Under the pieces are notes generated by a model. The model was not told the DNA's origin. It saw only the letters and a list, made by a program, of their open reading frames with translations, and did not search any database. From contig CAWELC010000009.1 of NCBI GenBank assembly GCA_963809875.1, forward strand, positions 1 to 64,000: a DNA stretch of 64,000 nucleotides. The letters run 5' to 3'. The position numbers and the translations under genes were made by a program. This DNA comes from JAFGAS01 sp963809875. Its GTDB lineage: Bacteria; Desulfobacterota; Zymogenia; Zymogenales; Zymogenaceae. Shown piece after piece: positions 47,442 through 57,520 of this stretch (positions are counted from its first letter, which is position 1; each line of letters starts with the position of its first letter).

Positions 47442-49205
47442 ATGAGACAGAAAAACCGGTTGTCGGCTATCGTCTGTGTCGTGGTAATCGGCGCGGCCGT
47501 GTGCCTCTCGTTCGGTGTGGGGATATCGGGTGCCCGCGCCGAGGACTCCTCCGAGCTCTACCGGCTCATTCCCGAAAACGTCGACTCGTTTGTCTGCCTG
47601 CGGGAACTGAAACAGGGGCTCTCGCCGTTTCTGAAAAGCGACTACTACGACGAGATCTCCGATCTTTCCGTCTTTGACGTCCCGTTCAAGAGTGACGCAT
47701 CGGCGCCGCTCCTCACGAGGCTCGGGGAATTCGAGAAATCGACCGGCATCCGGCCGACGCCGCGACGTCTGCTGTGGGTTCTCGGGAAACGGGCGGTCTT
47801 ATTTACGACAAGCGCCTCCGGGGCCAAGGCCTCGGCGGGGGTTTTCGAGAGCGGTCTCTTCAAGCGCACGGTCATCAATCTCGTTTCGGTCTTTTCCCGC
47901 GGCGTTGACAAGGAAAACTGGGGGACGTACTCGGTGTGGGTCGTCCAGATGGGCACCAAGCGGATCTACTATAAGACCATGAAGGGATACACGGTCTTTT
48001 CCGATTCACCCGACCTTTTCAAGACCACGTGGGAGATCGCCACGGGCAAGAACCCCGCCACACTGCCGGGCAATACCCGGATCATGGGTCTCCTCTCCCG
48101 GCTCTCAGCGGGCTACCACATCCTCTATTATTCGGCCACCATTATGAAGCCGGACCCCGCCGAAAAGGGACTCGCGGCCCGAACGGCCCGGCTTCTTTCC
48201 GGAACCGACGCGCTGGCGACCTCGGTGACCTTTACCGATACGGGGGCAGACGTGGCTTTCCTCGCGCCGTATAGCCCGGGGGAGGCCACAAGCGATCTCG
48301 CCCGGCTCGGGACGCTGCCCGACAAGGCGCCGGTCGACCTCGGATCGATCCCCGGGGGGACGGCGGGGCTGGTGGTCTTCCGGGCGTTTGACCCCGAGAT
48401 CCTCTATACCCACTTCTTGAAGTCGTGGTTCGGGGACGCGGCGGAGCGGGAGGCCTATATGTCGGTCCTCCAAAACTGGAAGGAAAAGGGCGGGTTCGAC
48501 CTCGAGGGAGGTATTATCGGCAACCTCGGCAGGGGGGCGACGGCCGCCCTCACGGGACTGGGGTGGGAGGGGGAAAAGCCCCACCTGAAGATGATCGTCT
48601 CGGCGGGCATCAAGCCGGGCGGCGAGACCGCCCTGGCCGAGAATCTCTCCAAGCTCTTTTCCTACTCCTTCTTCGATGCCGGTCCGCAGGTGGTTGAGTT
48701 AAACGGCGCCGCGATATCCTACATGGGGGGGTTGCGCGAAAAAACCCAGGAGTGGAACGGCACCAGCTACGTCGTGTCCGTGAAGGCGAATCCCGGGTTC
48801 GCCTTCTGGGGGGGCAAGCTCCTTCTGTTCTGGGACTTCTCGACGATCGAGCAGCTCATCGACGATGCGGCCCTGTCGTCGATGGAAAAGGCGGGCGGGG
48901 TCTTCGACCGGGACCTCCTGGTGAAGTCGGCCCCGTTTATCGAGGCGCAGAAGAAGATGCCCGCCGACAACCACGACCTCTACACGTACGTGGACGGGAA
49001 CAACGCCGTATCGCTCCTGGAAGACTACCTCGTCAACCTCTCGGCGAACTATACCTATTTTCTCTATCAGGATTCCGAAAAGCGGCTGCTGCCGCTGCTG
49101 GAACTGACCCGGCGCTCGTTTGTCTCATGCTCGGGGGGGATCAACTTCTCGGGCGATGCCGTTGAAGGCGCGTTTACGCTCACGACAAAAGACCTCGATG
49201 AATAG
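47442..49205 (+). CDS. YfaA-like (DUF2138-type) secreted protein
   Basis: The 587-residue product has an N-terminal signal peptide (cut near GARAE) and one large periplasmic domain with no other membrane segment. Its length and position next to a DUF1175 gene and an alpha-2-macroglobulin gene match E. coli yfaA of the yfaPQSTA cluster. DUF3352 is an alternative family match, because the start (LYRLIPENVDSFVCL...) has the 'P.d...' pattern of that group. Role unknown, presumably a partner of the A2M. Its stop overlaps the next start. Confidence 0.65.
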   Translation: MRQKNRLSAIVCVVVIGAAVCLSFGVGISGARAEDSSELYRLIPENVDSFVCLRELKQGLSPFLKSDYYDEISDLSVFDVPFKSDASAPLLTRLGEFEKSTGIRPTPRRLLWVLGKRAVLFTTSASGAKASAGVFESGLFKRTVINLVSVFSRGVDKENWGTYSVWVVQMGTKRIYYKTMKGYTVFSDSPDLFKTTWEIATGKNPATLPGNTRIMGLLSRLSAGYHILYYSATIMKPDPAEKGLAARTARLLSGTDALATSVTFTDTGADVAFLAPYSPGEATSDLARLGTLPDKAPVDLGSIPGGTAGLVVFRAFDPEILYTHFLKSWFGDAAEREAYMSVLQNWKEKGGFDLEGGIIGNLGRGATAALTGLGWEGEKPHLKMIVSAGIKPGGETALAENLSKLFSYSFFDAGPQVVELNGAAISYMGGLREKTQEWNGTSYVVSVKANPGFAFWGGKLLLFWDFSTIEQLIDDAALSSMEKAGGVFDRDLLVKSAPFIEAQKKMPADNHDLYTYVDGNNAVSLLEDYLVNLSANYTYFLYQDSEKRLLPLLELTRRSFVSCSGGINFSGDAVEGAFTLTTKDLDE

Positions 49206-50259
49206 GGCCGGCACCGGTCCTTGTGCTGGTGGTACTCCTGGCGGGGATGGTCGGGTCGTGCGCCAGGGCGACGGCACTGTCGGTCACGGCGTCGAAAGAT
49301 ACGCTGTACGCCAATAAGGAAGATACCGTAGAGGTGACGATCACGGCCATGAACGAAAAGGGCAAGACCGACCGGTGGCATAACGGGCCCGTGACGATAA
49401 CGCTGACGGGACCGGAGGTAACGATCGCCGGTGACGGGCCGACCCGCTTTCACAACGGGGAGGCGCGGATGCGTCTGATCTCCACCTTCCGTACGGGGGA
49501 GCTGATTACCGGGGCCGAGGCGCCGGGGCTCGCGCCCGGCCGGGCCAAGGTCTCGGTCGTCAGCGATTACCGGGACCGGGACTCCGACGGCTTTCCCGAC
49601 GTGACGGAGCTGTTCGGGGACACCGATCGCCTCAATTTCCGGCGCTGGTTTTGCGCCGTAGCGGAGTCGCAGGTGTTCGAGGAGAATCGGCGCTGGGACG
49701 AGCTCAACCGGGATTGCGCGGGCCTGGTGAGATTTGCCTACATCGAGTCGCTCAAGCCGCACGACGACGCCTTTTTCGCGTCCTATGCCACGCTGGTTTC
49801 TCCGGCCAACCCGGATGTGAAGAAATATGCGTATCCCGACGTGCCGCTGCTGGGCACGGCAGTCTTTCGGACGGCGCCGGGCGCCTTTACGTGCCGACCG
49901 ATATCGGCGTCAACTTCTCGGCGGCGGGGTCGGCCGAGGCGCTCCTCCAGTATAACGTCGTCTTTCTCGGACGAACCGAGCGAGACGTGCTGCCGGGAGA
50001 CCTCCTGTTCTTCTTCAACCCGATAACCCCCGTATGCCCTCTCATACGATGATCTACCTGGGCGAGTGGGGGCGTGAGGGAGACGACGACAAGGACCAGG
50101 ACTGGCTCGTGTACCATACCGGACCCGAGGACCCACGACCGGGGGCAGGTGCGCAAGGTGAGACTGGCCACGCTCAAGGAGCACCCTGACGAGCGGTGGC
50201 GGCCGGTGCCGGAAAACGACCATTTTCTGGGCTACTACCGGCTCAAGATACTGAATTGA
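49198..50259 (+). CDS. YfaT-like (DUF1175) protein (frame broken)
   Basis: About 350 residues when joined. A lipoprotein-like N-terminus (LLAGMVGSC) leads to an immunoglobulin-like part (residues about 20-115), then the DUF1175 domain with RDCAGLVRFAYIESLKPHD, whose Cys resembles an NlpC-like nucleophile, ending in FLGYYRLKILN. E. coli yfaT adjoins the A2M gene yfaS. Breaks lie near 49200-49215, 49880, 50012 and 50132; the middle two act as one missing or two surplus bases, and the last as one surplus. Start uncertain: ATG 49198 or GTG 49223. Confidence 0.72.
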
Positions 50260-50292
50260 TCTATCAACGGCATACTACGTTGAGGGAAACCA

Positions 50293-53200
50293 TGAAAAAG
50301 TCCCTTATCCTTACTCTCGGGCTTACTGGTGGCGCTGCCGGCCCTGGCTTTTGCCGGGTCGTTCGAGCTGTCCACCGATAAGATCTTCGCCCCGGGAGAG
50401 CCGGTCTCCGTGACGGTGTCGGCCATGGATGTCCCGACGCTCGACATCCGGCTCTATCGGGTCGACGATCCGAAATCCTACTTCCTGGGGCTTGAGGACG
50501 TGCACTCGCCCGTCGTCGAGACCAAGCGCGACTCTCGTCGCCCTCGGAGATGGTGGGAGCCGTCAAGCGCAAGGCCACGCGGCTTTTGAGGGACGACTAC
50601 CGGAGCAAGCTCTCCGATAACATCCGAAACGACGTGGTGTCGGCCCTGGGCCTGCCCCACGCCGAAGAAGGCGTCGCCCCGCCGCCGGAGAGCTACGAGC
50701 TCTTCCCGATCCTGAAGCGATTCAAATTCCTCAACCGCTGGCAGGAAAAGCTCGTCATCTCGCAGTCGGGGCAGTGGCAGTACCACACGATCAACATGAA
50801 CGTCCCCGAGGTCGGCTGCTACCTGGTCGAGGCGGTCTACCAGGACGAGGTGGCCTATACGATGGTGGTGGTCACCCCGATGTCGTTTATCGTTAAAGAC
50901 TCGTCGTCCGACAGCCTCATCTACGTGGCCGACCGGGTGACCGGAAAGCCCATGCGGGGCGTCAAGGTCTCGGTCTACGACCAGAAGAAAAACCTCCTCT
51001 TCAAGGGAAAGACCGACTCGGAAGGGACCTATTACTCCAAGGTGAAGACGGGCGATTCCGACACGATCTACGTCTTCGCCGAGGACGGGGACAACTTCAC
51101 CCTGGCCGACCCCTATGCATACTGGTGGGAAGAGGCCAACGACAAGGTCTATACGTACACCGACCGGCCCGTCTATCGCCCGGGAGACACGGTCTTTTTC
51201 CGCTCGGTCCTGAGGGAATCGACCGACTCGGGGCTCAAGGTCCCGGATACGGGCGACGATTACCTGGTCATCGTCAACGACGCCAAGGGTAACGAGGTCC
51301 TCAGACAGGAGCTTCCGATCACCGAATACGGCAGCCTCGCCGGCAGCTTCGTGCTCGGCAGCGAGCCTTCCCTCGGGGACTATCAGATCGTCGTGAGCCT
51401 GAACGGCCAGAACTACTACAATCAGTTCAAGGTCGAGGAATATAAGAAACCCGAGTACGAGGTCAAGGTCTCGACGGACAAGGATATCTATATCCGCGGC
51501 GAGACCATCCGCGCCGATATCGACGCGGGCTACTATTTCGGCAGTCCCGTTTCGGAAGCGAAGGTCGACTATACCATCTACCGGTCGGTCTATGAGCGCC
51601 CCTGGTGGTGGGGATACGACTGGGGCTGGTACTTCATGGACTCCGACTACTACTATGCCCACGAAAAGGTGATGGTGGACAGCGGCACGGCGCTCCTGGA
51701 GAGGACAGGGCAAGCTGAAGCTCACCGTGGAGACGGCGCAAATACCTCGAATCTCCCGACAATGACTACACCTTTACCATCGAGGCCTCCGTCACCGATC
51801 TCTCGCGCCGGGTCGTGACGACAAGCTCCGTGGTCAAGGTCGTGCGCTCCTCCTACTCGATCACGGTGCGACCCGACCGGTGGGTCTACGCTCCCGGCGA
51901 CACGGCGCAAAGGTCACGGTAAACGTGTCGGACTTCAACAATAAGGGCGTGCCCGGCGTGCCCGTCAATCTCATCGTGACCGTGGCCGACTGGAAGACCA
52001 ATGCCGTGACGTCATCCACGACGCTGACCGGCACCACGAACGCCGCCGGAGATGCCGTTATCGCGTACCCCGTTAAGGGTATGGGCAATATCACCTTTGC
52101 CGCCACGGTCTTCGACAAGACCGGAAACGCCACGTCGGCCAAGGACACCTCGTACTCGATCGCCGAGGGATACGCCTACGGTGGCGAAACGGAAGGTGGT
52201 GTATCGATCGTTCCCGATAAGGATACGTATGCCGTCGGCGATACCGCCCACATCCTGATCGCCGCCCCGGTGACCGACACCTATCTCCTCGTTACGACGG
52301 AGGGCGATTCGATCTATCGACAGCAGGGTCGTCAAGCTTTCCGGCGGTTCGACAATGCTTGATCTGCCCATAAAGGAGCACTACGCGCCGAACATCTACG
52401 TCTCGGTGTCGGCCATCTTCAACGATGAGCTCTATACCGACAGCAAGAACATCATCATCCCGCCGACGGATAAATTCGTCAACGTCGCGGTGACGTCCGA
52501 TAAGGCCGTCTATGAGCCGCAGGAAAAGGGGACCTTCACCATCAAGACGACCGACGCTAAGGGCAAGCCCGTGACGGCGGAGGTGTCGCTGGGCATCGTG
52601 GACGACGCCATCTACGCCATCGCACCGGAGCAGGTCGACGAGATCCAGAAGTACTTCTACTCGCTCCGTTACCATTCGGTGGATACCTCCTCGTCCCTCT
52701 ACTTCCGCTTCTACGGCTATTCACACCGGAAAGGGGCTCCTGTCGGGGCTGCCCGCAAAGGAGACGAAGCTTGCCGACTTCAAGGGAGACAGCCTCGTCG
52801 AGCCGACGATCCGCAGGGATTTCAAGGACACGATGTACTGGTCGCCCACCATCACCACCGACAGGGACGGCATGGCGACGATCACGGTCGACTTTCCCGG
52901 ATAACCTGACGCGGTGGCGGGCGACGGTGCGGGGCGTGACCTCGCGGCGACCGTATGGGCCAGGTCACGTATACCGTCATCAGCAGGAAGGACCTCCTGG
53001 TCCGGATAGAAGTCGCCCCGGTTCCTCCGCCAGGGCGACGACCTGGTCATCTCCACGATCGCCCACAACTACCTTTCCACCGACAAGAACGTTCGGTTTA
53101 CCTTCGACGTCAAGGGGGTCAAGCTCATGTCCGGAAAACCGGTCGATGCCCTGGTCCCCAAGAACGGCGAGAAACGGATTGACTGGCACGTGAAGGCCGA

Positions 53201-54947
53201 CCTCGTCGGAGAGGCGACCCTGACCGCCAAGGCGATGACCAACGAGGTCTCCGACGGGATGGAGATAAAGATCCCGGTGCTGCCGATGGGCATCAGGGAG
53301 ACGAAGAACGACGTGGGCGAGCTTATCAAGGATTCCGGCACGATAACCATCACGGTAAACAAGCCCGCCGCGACCATCAAGAACGCCGCGGAGCTCGTCC
53401 TGACGACGACGCCCACCCTTGCCAACACGATGCTTGCCGCCATACCATTTCTGGTCGGCTACCCATATGGGTGAAACGAGCAGGTAATGGCAAGGTTCTT
53501 GCCATCAATCATGGTAGCATCGGTCCTGAAGAAGCTTGACCTTGACCTCGGCACGAAAAGCATCGAGAAGGATCTCCCGGACTATATCAACAGCGGGCTC
53601 ATGATGCTCTACAAGCGCCAGCACGACGATAACGGCTGGGGGTGGTACGAGTTCGACGAGACCGACCCCTACATGACCGCCTACGTCCTCTACGGCCTCC
53701 TGGAAGCCAAGCGCCTGCTGCCCGAGACGGGGATCTCCATCACCGTCGACGAGGGGGTCATCAAGCGCGGAACGGCCTCGCTCATCTCGCAGCTTCCCTC
53801 GATTAAGGAGGACTCCGTCAGGGTCTATGCCCTCTACGTCCTTTCCTACACCGACAAGCTCAACCTCGCCTGGCTGGACGAGATGTTCGAAAAACGCGAT
53901 AAGCTCACCCCCATCTCCCAGGCCATGCTGCTTCTGGCCTACGAAAACGAGGGGGTGGAGGGGAAGGCCAAGGTCCTCTACGACCTGGTCATGAAAGAGA
54001 AGATCGAGGAGAACGGCTACGTCCATTGGGGATACGCCGGGGAGGATTTCTACTGGTGGGATTGGCAGGCCGATCCCCTCGAGACGACCGCCTACGTGCT
54101 GCGGGTTATGGCCAGGCGGGACGTCAACAACCCCCTCATCCCCAAGACGATCCGCTGGCTGATTGCCAACCGGACCGGCAGCTACTGGATGTCCACGAAG
54201 GCCACCGGAAAGATCATCTACGCGCTCGCGGACTACCTGACGCGGACGGGTGAGACCTCGCCGGACTATACGATGACCGTTGCGCTCAACGGCAAGCAGA
54301 TCAAGAAGACAAGCATCACCAAGAAGACGATGCTCACGGACTCGGGGACGATCACGATTCCCGAGGGCGACCTGAAGGTCGGGCCCAACACGCTCACCAT
54401 CACCAAGAATGGGCCGGGCAGCCTCTACTACTCGACGGCCTTCACCTACTACACCGCGGCCGAGCGCATCAATCCCGCCAACAACGGGTTTGCCGTAGAG
54501 CGCGCGTATTACCTCCTCAAGCGGGTGCCGAAGAAGGGAGAGCTGATTTACGTCAAGGAGCCGCTGGCCGGTCCCGTGAGCAGCGGCGACGAGATACTGG
54601 TCGAGCTCAAGGTCACTACCGATAAGCCGGTCAAGTATTTCCTGCTGGAGGACTATTATCCCGCAGGATGCGAGGCCGTTACCGACGACAAGAACTACGT
54701 CATCTCAGGCGATGACCTCTACACGGGCGACGCCTACTGGTGGTACGCCGGCAAGGAGTACCGGGACGAGCGGATAGCCCTCTCGATGGACTACCTCGAT
54801 AAGGGAAGTGCCGTCTTTAAGTACATCCTGCGGGCGCAGAACCCGGGGACCTTCGGGGTCATGCCCGCCGAAGCGTACCTGATGTATTTCCCGAACCGAT
54901 CGGGCCGCACCGACAGCGCGACGACGATCATCATCGAATCGAAGTAG
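50293..54947 (+). CDS. Alpha-2-macroglobulin, predicted selenoprotein (Sec at the thioester site; frame broken in the 5' two thirds)
   Basis: Bacterial alpha-2-macroglobulins are periplasmic protease traps. About 1,545 residues: signal peptide (LVALPALAFAG), MG domains with YTDRPVYRPGDTVFFRSV (about residue 290), a bait-like region, RRDFKDTMYWSPTITTD and FPDNLTRWRATVRGVT of the A2M core, the thioester domain, and a C-terminal receptor-binding-like domain. At about residue 1,056 the thioester motif reads YPYG-UGA-N-E-Q, where homologues have Cys. The same frame then continues VMARFLPS to TAG 54945-54947. Surplus bases near 50325, 50530, 50548, 51711, 51739, 52325, 52724, 52899, 52944 and 53020, and a double shift near 51905, break earlier parts. 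From 53,030 to the end the frame is intact. I read the UGA as selenocysteine; a nonsense change or base-call error is the alternative. Confidence 0.85.
53472..53474 (+). other. In-frame UGA at the thioester cysteine position, predicted selenocysteine codon
   Basis: Codons here are TAC CCA TAT GGG TGA AAC GAG CAG. The family consensus at this point is G-C-x-E-Q, whose Cys and Gln form the internal thioester. Only the Cys position differs (UGA in place of UGC/UGU). The frame is the same before and after, so no insertion or deletion can explain it. Confidence 0.8.
53487..53505 (+). promoter_or_regulatory. Predicted bacterial SECIS hairpin
   Basis: AUGGCAAG (53487-53494), GUU (53495-53497) and CUUGCCAU (53498-53505) form a perfect 8-bp stem. 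If the top pair is open, the loop is GGUUC. It begins 12 bases after the UGA, and the loop lies about 20 bases after it. In E. coli fdhF, the minimal SECIS starts 11 bases after the UGA, with a GGUCU loop. The fdhF bulged U is not reproduced here, so SelB recognition could differ in detail. Confidence 0.72.
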
Positions 54948-54987
54948 GCGTCATGAAGGCCCTTCGGGAATAGCGATAGGAGGGTAC

Positions 54988-55996
54988 TTGAGAGTGATCA
55001 TTCGGCGGCCGCTCCGGTGGGGGGCCGCCGTTCTTTTGACCCTTGCAGCGGGATGCTCCTGTTCCTCGGATGCCCTGCTGGCCGAAGACGCCCGGCTGGC
55101 TTCAGTGCCGCCGCCCTTGCGCTGGACGGCCGGCCCGGGGCGGTCGTGGTTATGGACGTGGGAACGGGGCGGATCCGGGCGATGGCCGGCGAAGACACGG
55201 CAGTCGGGTGGGCCTTCCACCCCGGGTCGCTGGTCAAGCTGGTGACCGCCTGGAAGGGGATAGAGGAGGGGACCCTGGCCCCCGGGGACCGCTTTACCTG
55301 CCGCGGAAGCGCGCTCTTTTCCGGAACGGAGTATCATTGCTGGTACCCGCCGGGGCACGGAGAGTTGGACCTCGTGCGCGGCATCGCCTATTCCTGCAAC
55401 CTCTACTTTCTCGCCCTCGGGGACCGGATGGGGCCCGATGCCACCTACCGGGGACTCGAAGAGCTCGGTTTTGGGGAAAAAACCGGCATCAACCTGCCCG
55501 GCGAGGAGGCCGGAAGGCTCTCTCCCCCCCGGACGGGCCGGACCGCCGATACCTGATCGGCGATACCGACGCGGTCACGGCCACCCCGCTGCAGATCATC
55601 ACGTATCTCTCGGCGCTCGTAAACGGCGGCAGCGTATGGGTACCCGCGGTAACGGGCAGCGCCCGGGAAATCCGGGCCTTTCGTCCCCGGCTCAACAAAA
55701 GGGTTGACGTTTCCAGGGCCTCGCCGATCCTCGTCAAGGGAATGCGGGACGCCGTCGCCTACGGGACGGCCGTCAGGGCCGCGATAGAGGGACACGAGGT
55801 CATGGGCAAGACCGGAACGGGCGAGCTTCCCGGTGTCCCGTGGGAGACCCATGCCTGGTTTCTCGGGTTTGCCCCCGCCGAGTCCCCGCGCATCGCGGTC
55901 CTCGTCTTCCTGTATCGGGGGATGGGTGGACCGGACGCGGCGCCCGCGGCGGCAAAGGTGTTTCGGGCCTACTTCGGGGAGGATTCCGGCTCGTGA
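54988..55996 (+). CDS. Penicillin-binding transpeptidase-domain lipoprotein (frame broken)
   Basis: About 336 residues: a lipobox-like N-terminus (TLAAGC, Cys23) and a single D,D-transpeptidase domain. The active-site serine is in GSLVKLVTA (SxxK), the second motif is SCN in IAYSCNLYFLALG, and the third is KTG in GHEVMGKTGTGE. There is no dimerisation or glycosyltransferase domain, so it is a minimal transpeptidase. Breaks: near 55105, and in the C run 55524-55530 where an eighth C restores the frame. The TTG start has AGGAGG upstream. E. coli's other A2M gene, yfhM, sits next to pbpC, so the A2M-transpeptidase link recurs. Confidence 0.82.
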
Positions 55997-56650
55997 TTCG
56001 ATACCCGGTGATCCCGCTTCTCATCGTCTTGGCGGCGCTGCCGGCGGGTGTGCACGCCCTGGACTTTTCCGAGATCGAAACCAGACACTTCACGATCCGG
56101 TTCGGCGAGAACCTTTCCGCCCGGGAGGCGCGCGAGACTGCGGACGCTCTTCGAGGCGGCCTACGAGAAGATCCAGGCCGTGCTCGGCACGACCGGGGCC
56201 GAGCCGATCGAGGTCGTGATATTCGCCCAGACGGGGGATTTCACCGCCGAGACGGGGCTCCCGGTCTGGTCGGCGTCCGCGATGATCGACGGCGCCATCT
56301 ATATGCAGCCGACCCGCGTGCTGGCCGCGCGGGGCGTGCTGGGCAGCACTATCCGCCACGAGGTGTGCCTCGTGCTCCTCTCGAGACGATACGGCGGCGG
56401 CATGCCGCCGTGGCTCGCCGAAGGGCTTGCGGTTTATCATTCCGGCGAGATCGAGTCCATCAGGAGGGGCGTTTCGAACGACCGCCCCCCGATCGCGGGG
56501 CCCACAGCCATCGACGCCCTCCTCCTGGACAGAAGCGACAGACAGAAAAACCGCTGGGGATACATCCTGGCCTATGAGGCGGTCAAATCGATCCTGGAAG
56601 GGGGGCCCGCGGCGCGGGCCAGAAAAGGGGTGCGCCGGGCCGGTGAATGA
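55993..56650 (+). CDS. Secreted peptidase-MA-like protein with altered zinc motif (one frame break)
   Basis: About 218 residues. It has a signal peptide (VIPLLIVLAALPAGVHA) and a region typical of the MA-clan family: STIRHEVCLVLLSRR, then PPWLAEGLAVYHSGE. In active members the first segment is HExxH, but here the second His is Leu (HEVCL). The later Glu in the WLAEGLA motif is kept. One surplus base near 56147 breaks the frame. The GTG start overlaps the transpeptidase stop, so the two are coupled. It could be a catalytically dead scaffold, or contain a base error. Confidence 0.68.
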
Positions 56651-56680
56651 AGGATGCCCCGGCCGTGCCGTGAATCGTCC

Positions 56681-56709
56681 TTGACAAGGACAACGGTTTT
56701 CATTAGTAT
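56681..56709 (+). promoter_or_regulatory. Sigma-70-like promoter for the lipoprotein at 56757
   Basis: TTGACA (56681-56686) and TAGTAT (56704-56709) are 17 bases apart, about 48 bases before the start codon. It marks the end of the selA-A2M transcription unit. Confidence 0.6.
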
Positions 56710-56756
56710 AACGAAAGAATATAGTTTTCAGTCGCAATACAAGAGAGGTTTTTGGA

Positions 56757-57365
56757 ATGAAAAGGAACATCGTCCTTATTGTGCTGGTCATTTTTTCAGC
56801 ACTTGTCCTCGTGGCCGGCTGTGACCAGATCAAGCAGGTCCTGGGGCTTGGCGCCCCGAAGCCGGCGGAGCCGGGTGCGGTCGGTCCTGCCCCCGAAATA
56901 GCGCCGGGGCAGCCGGGCCCCGGGCCGACCTTCAGGACGCTCACCTGCTGTGAGATATCCAATTTCAAGGCCGGCGTTCTTCACTTCGATAGCGCAGGTA
57001 ATTTCTCCGGCATTACGGAGGCTACGACGGTTCCTTACATTCCCGGGACCTATATCGGTATCTATTTCGAATATTTCAGCAAGTCGGGAAAGCCGATCCA
57101 GTATCGCGAAGAGGAGCTCTTTCCCTATCCCCCGCAGAACTGGTCACTCTGGGAGGGGAGCGAGGGCAGCTACATGACATACCCCGATGAGAACCGGGCC
57201 GTCTATTCGACCACTTTGCCACCCGGCGCCGAATCGTCGCCCTTCCTCAGCCACTGGGGCTTCAACCCCTCGGGGGATCCCACGGGACAGTGGCGGTGGA
57301 ACATATACTTCGACAACGAATACTACACCACGGTGACCTTCAACGTCGTCCCCGCTACCTACTAG
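56757..57365 (+). CDS. Lipoprotein of unknown function
   Basis: The 202-residue product has a lipobox (LVLVAGC, Cys22), a Pro/Gly/Ala-rich linker (about 35-62) and a globular beta-rich domain (about 63-202) with many aromatic residues, including SHWGFNPSGDPTG near the end. A CC pair follows the linker. No family recognised. AGAGGTTT precedes the ATG and it has its own promoter. Confidence 0.65.
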   Translation: MKRNIVLIVLVIFSALVLVAGCDQIKQVLGLGAPKPAEPGAVGPAPEIAPGQPGPGPTFRTLTCCEISNFKAGVLHFDSAGNFSGITEATTVPYIPGTYIGIYFEYFSKSGKPIQYREEELFPYPPQNWSLWEGSEGSYMTYPDENRAVYSTTLPPGAESSPFLSHWGFNPSGDPTGQWRWNIYFDNEYYTTVTFNVVPATY

Positions 57366-57520
57366 CCGCTCCGGGGGACGAATGCACGCTCGGAGCGCAC
57401 CCGCAGGTGGAGGGGCCGGGGATATTCCTCCCGACCCCCGTTGCCGGGGAAAATGATCGATCAACGGGCCGCTCGATTACCGGGCGGCCCTGCCGTTTCT
57501 ATTCTCAGCCGGGGGAGTCG

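Larger units (their letters stand above)
53449..53516 (+). other. AT-rich codon island around the in-frame UGA
   Basis: In this stretch of the A2M gene, codons such as cca, ata, gta, gca, ttg, tca and agg replace the gcc/gtc/ctc/ccc forms used almost everywhere else in the gene. The protein it encodes is the normal conserved thioester region. The shift therefore looks like selection on the RNA, as expected if an mRNA element overlaps the coding sequence. Confidence 0.6.

Noticed and set aside
53472..53474. UGA as an ordinary stop splitting two genes (a short A2M and a separate downstream protein starting at 53487).
   Set aside because: The conserved thioester motif and the following domain straddle the UGA in one frame, and ATG 53487 falls inside the hairpin with no ribosome-binding site that fits family starts. 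A stop here would remove the TED and C-terminal domains.
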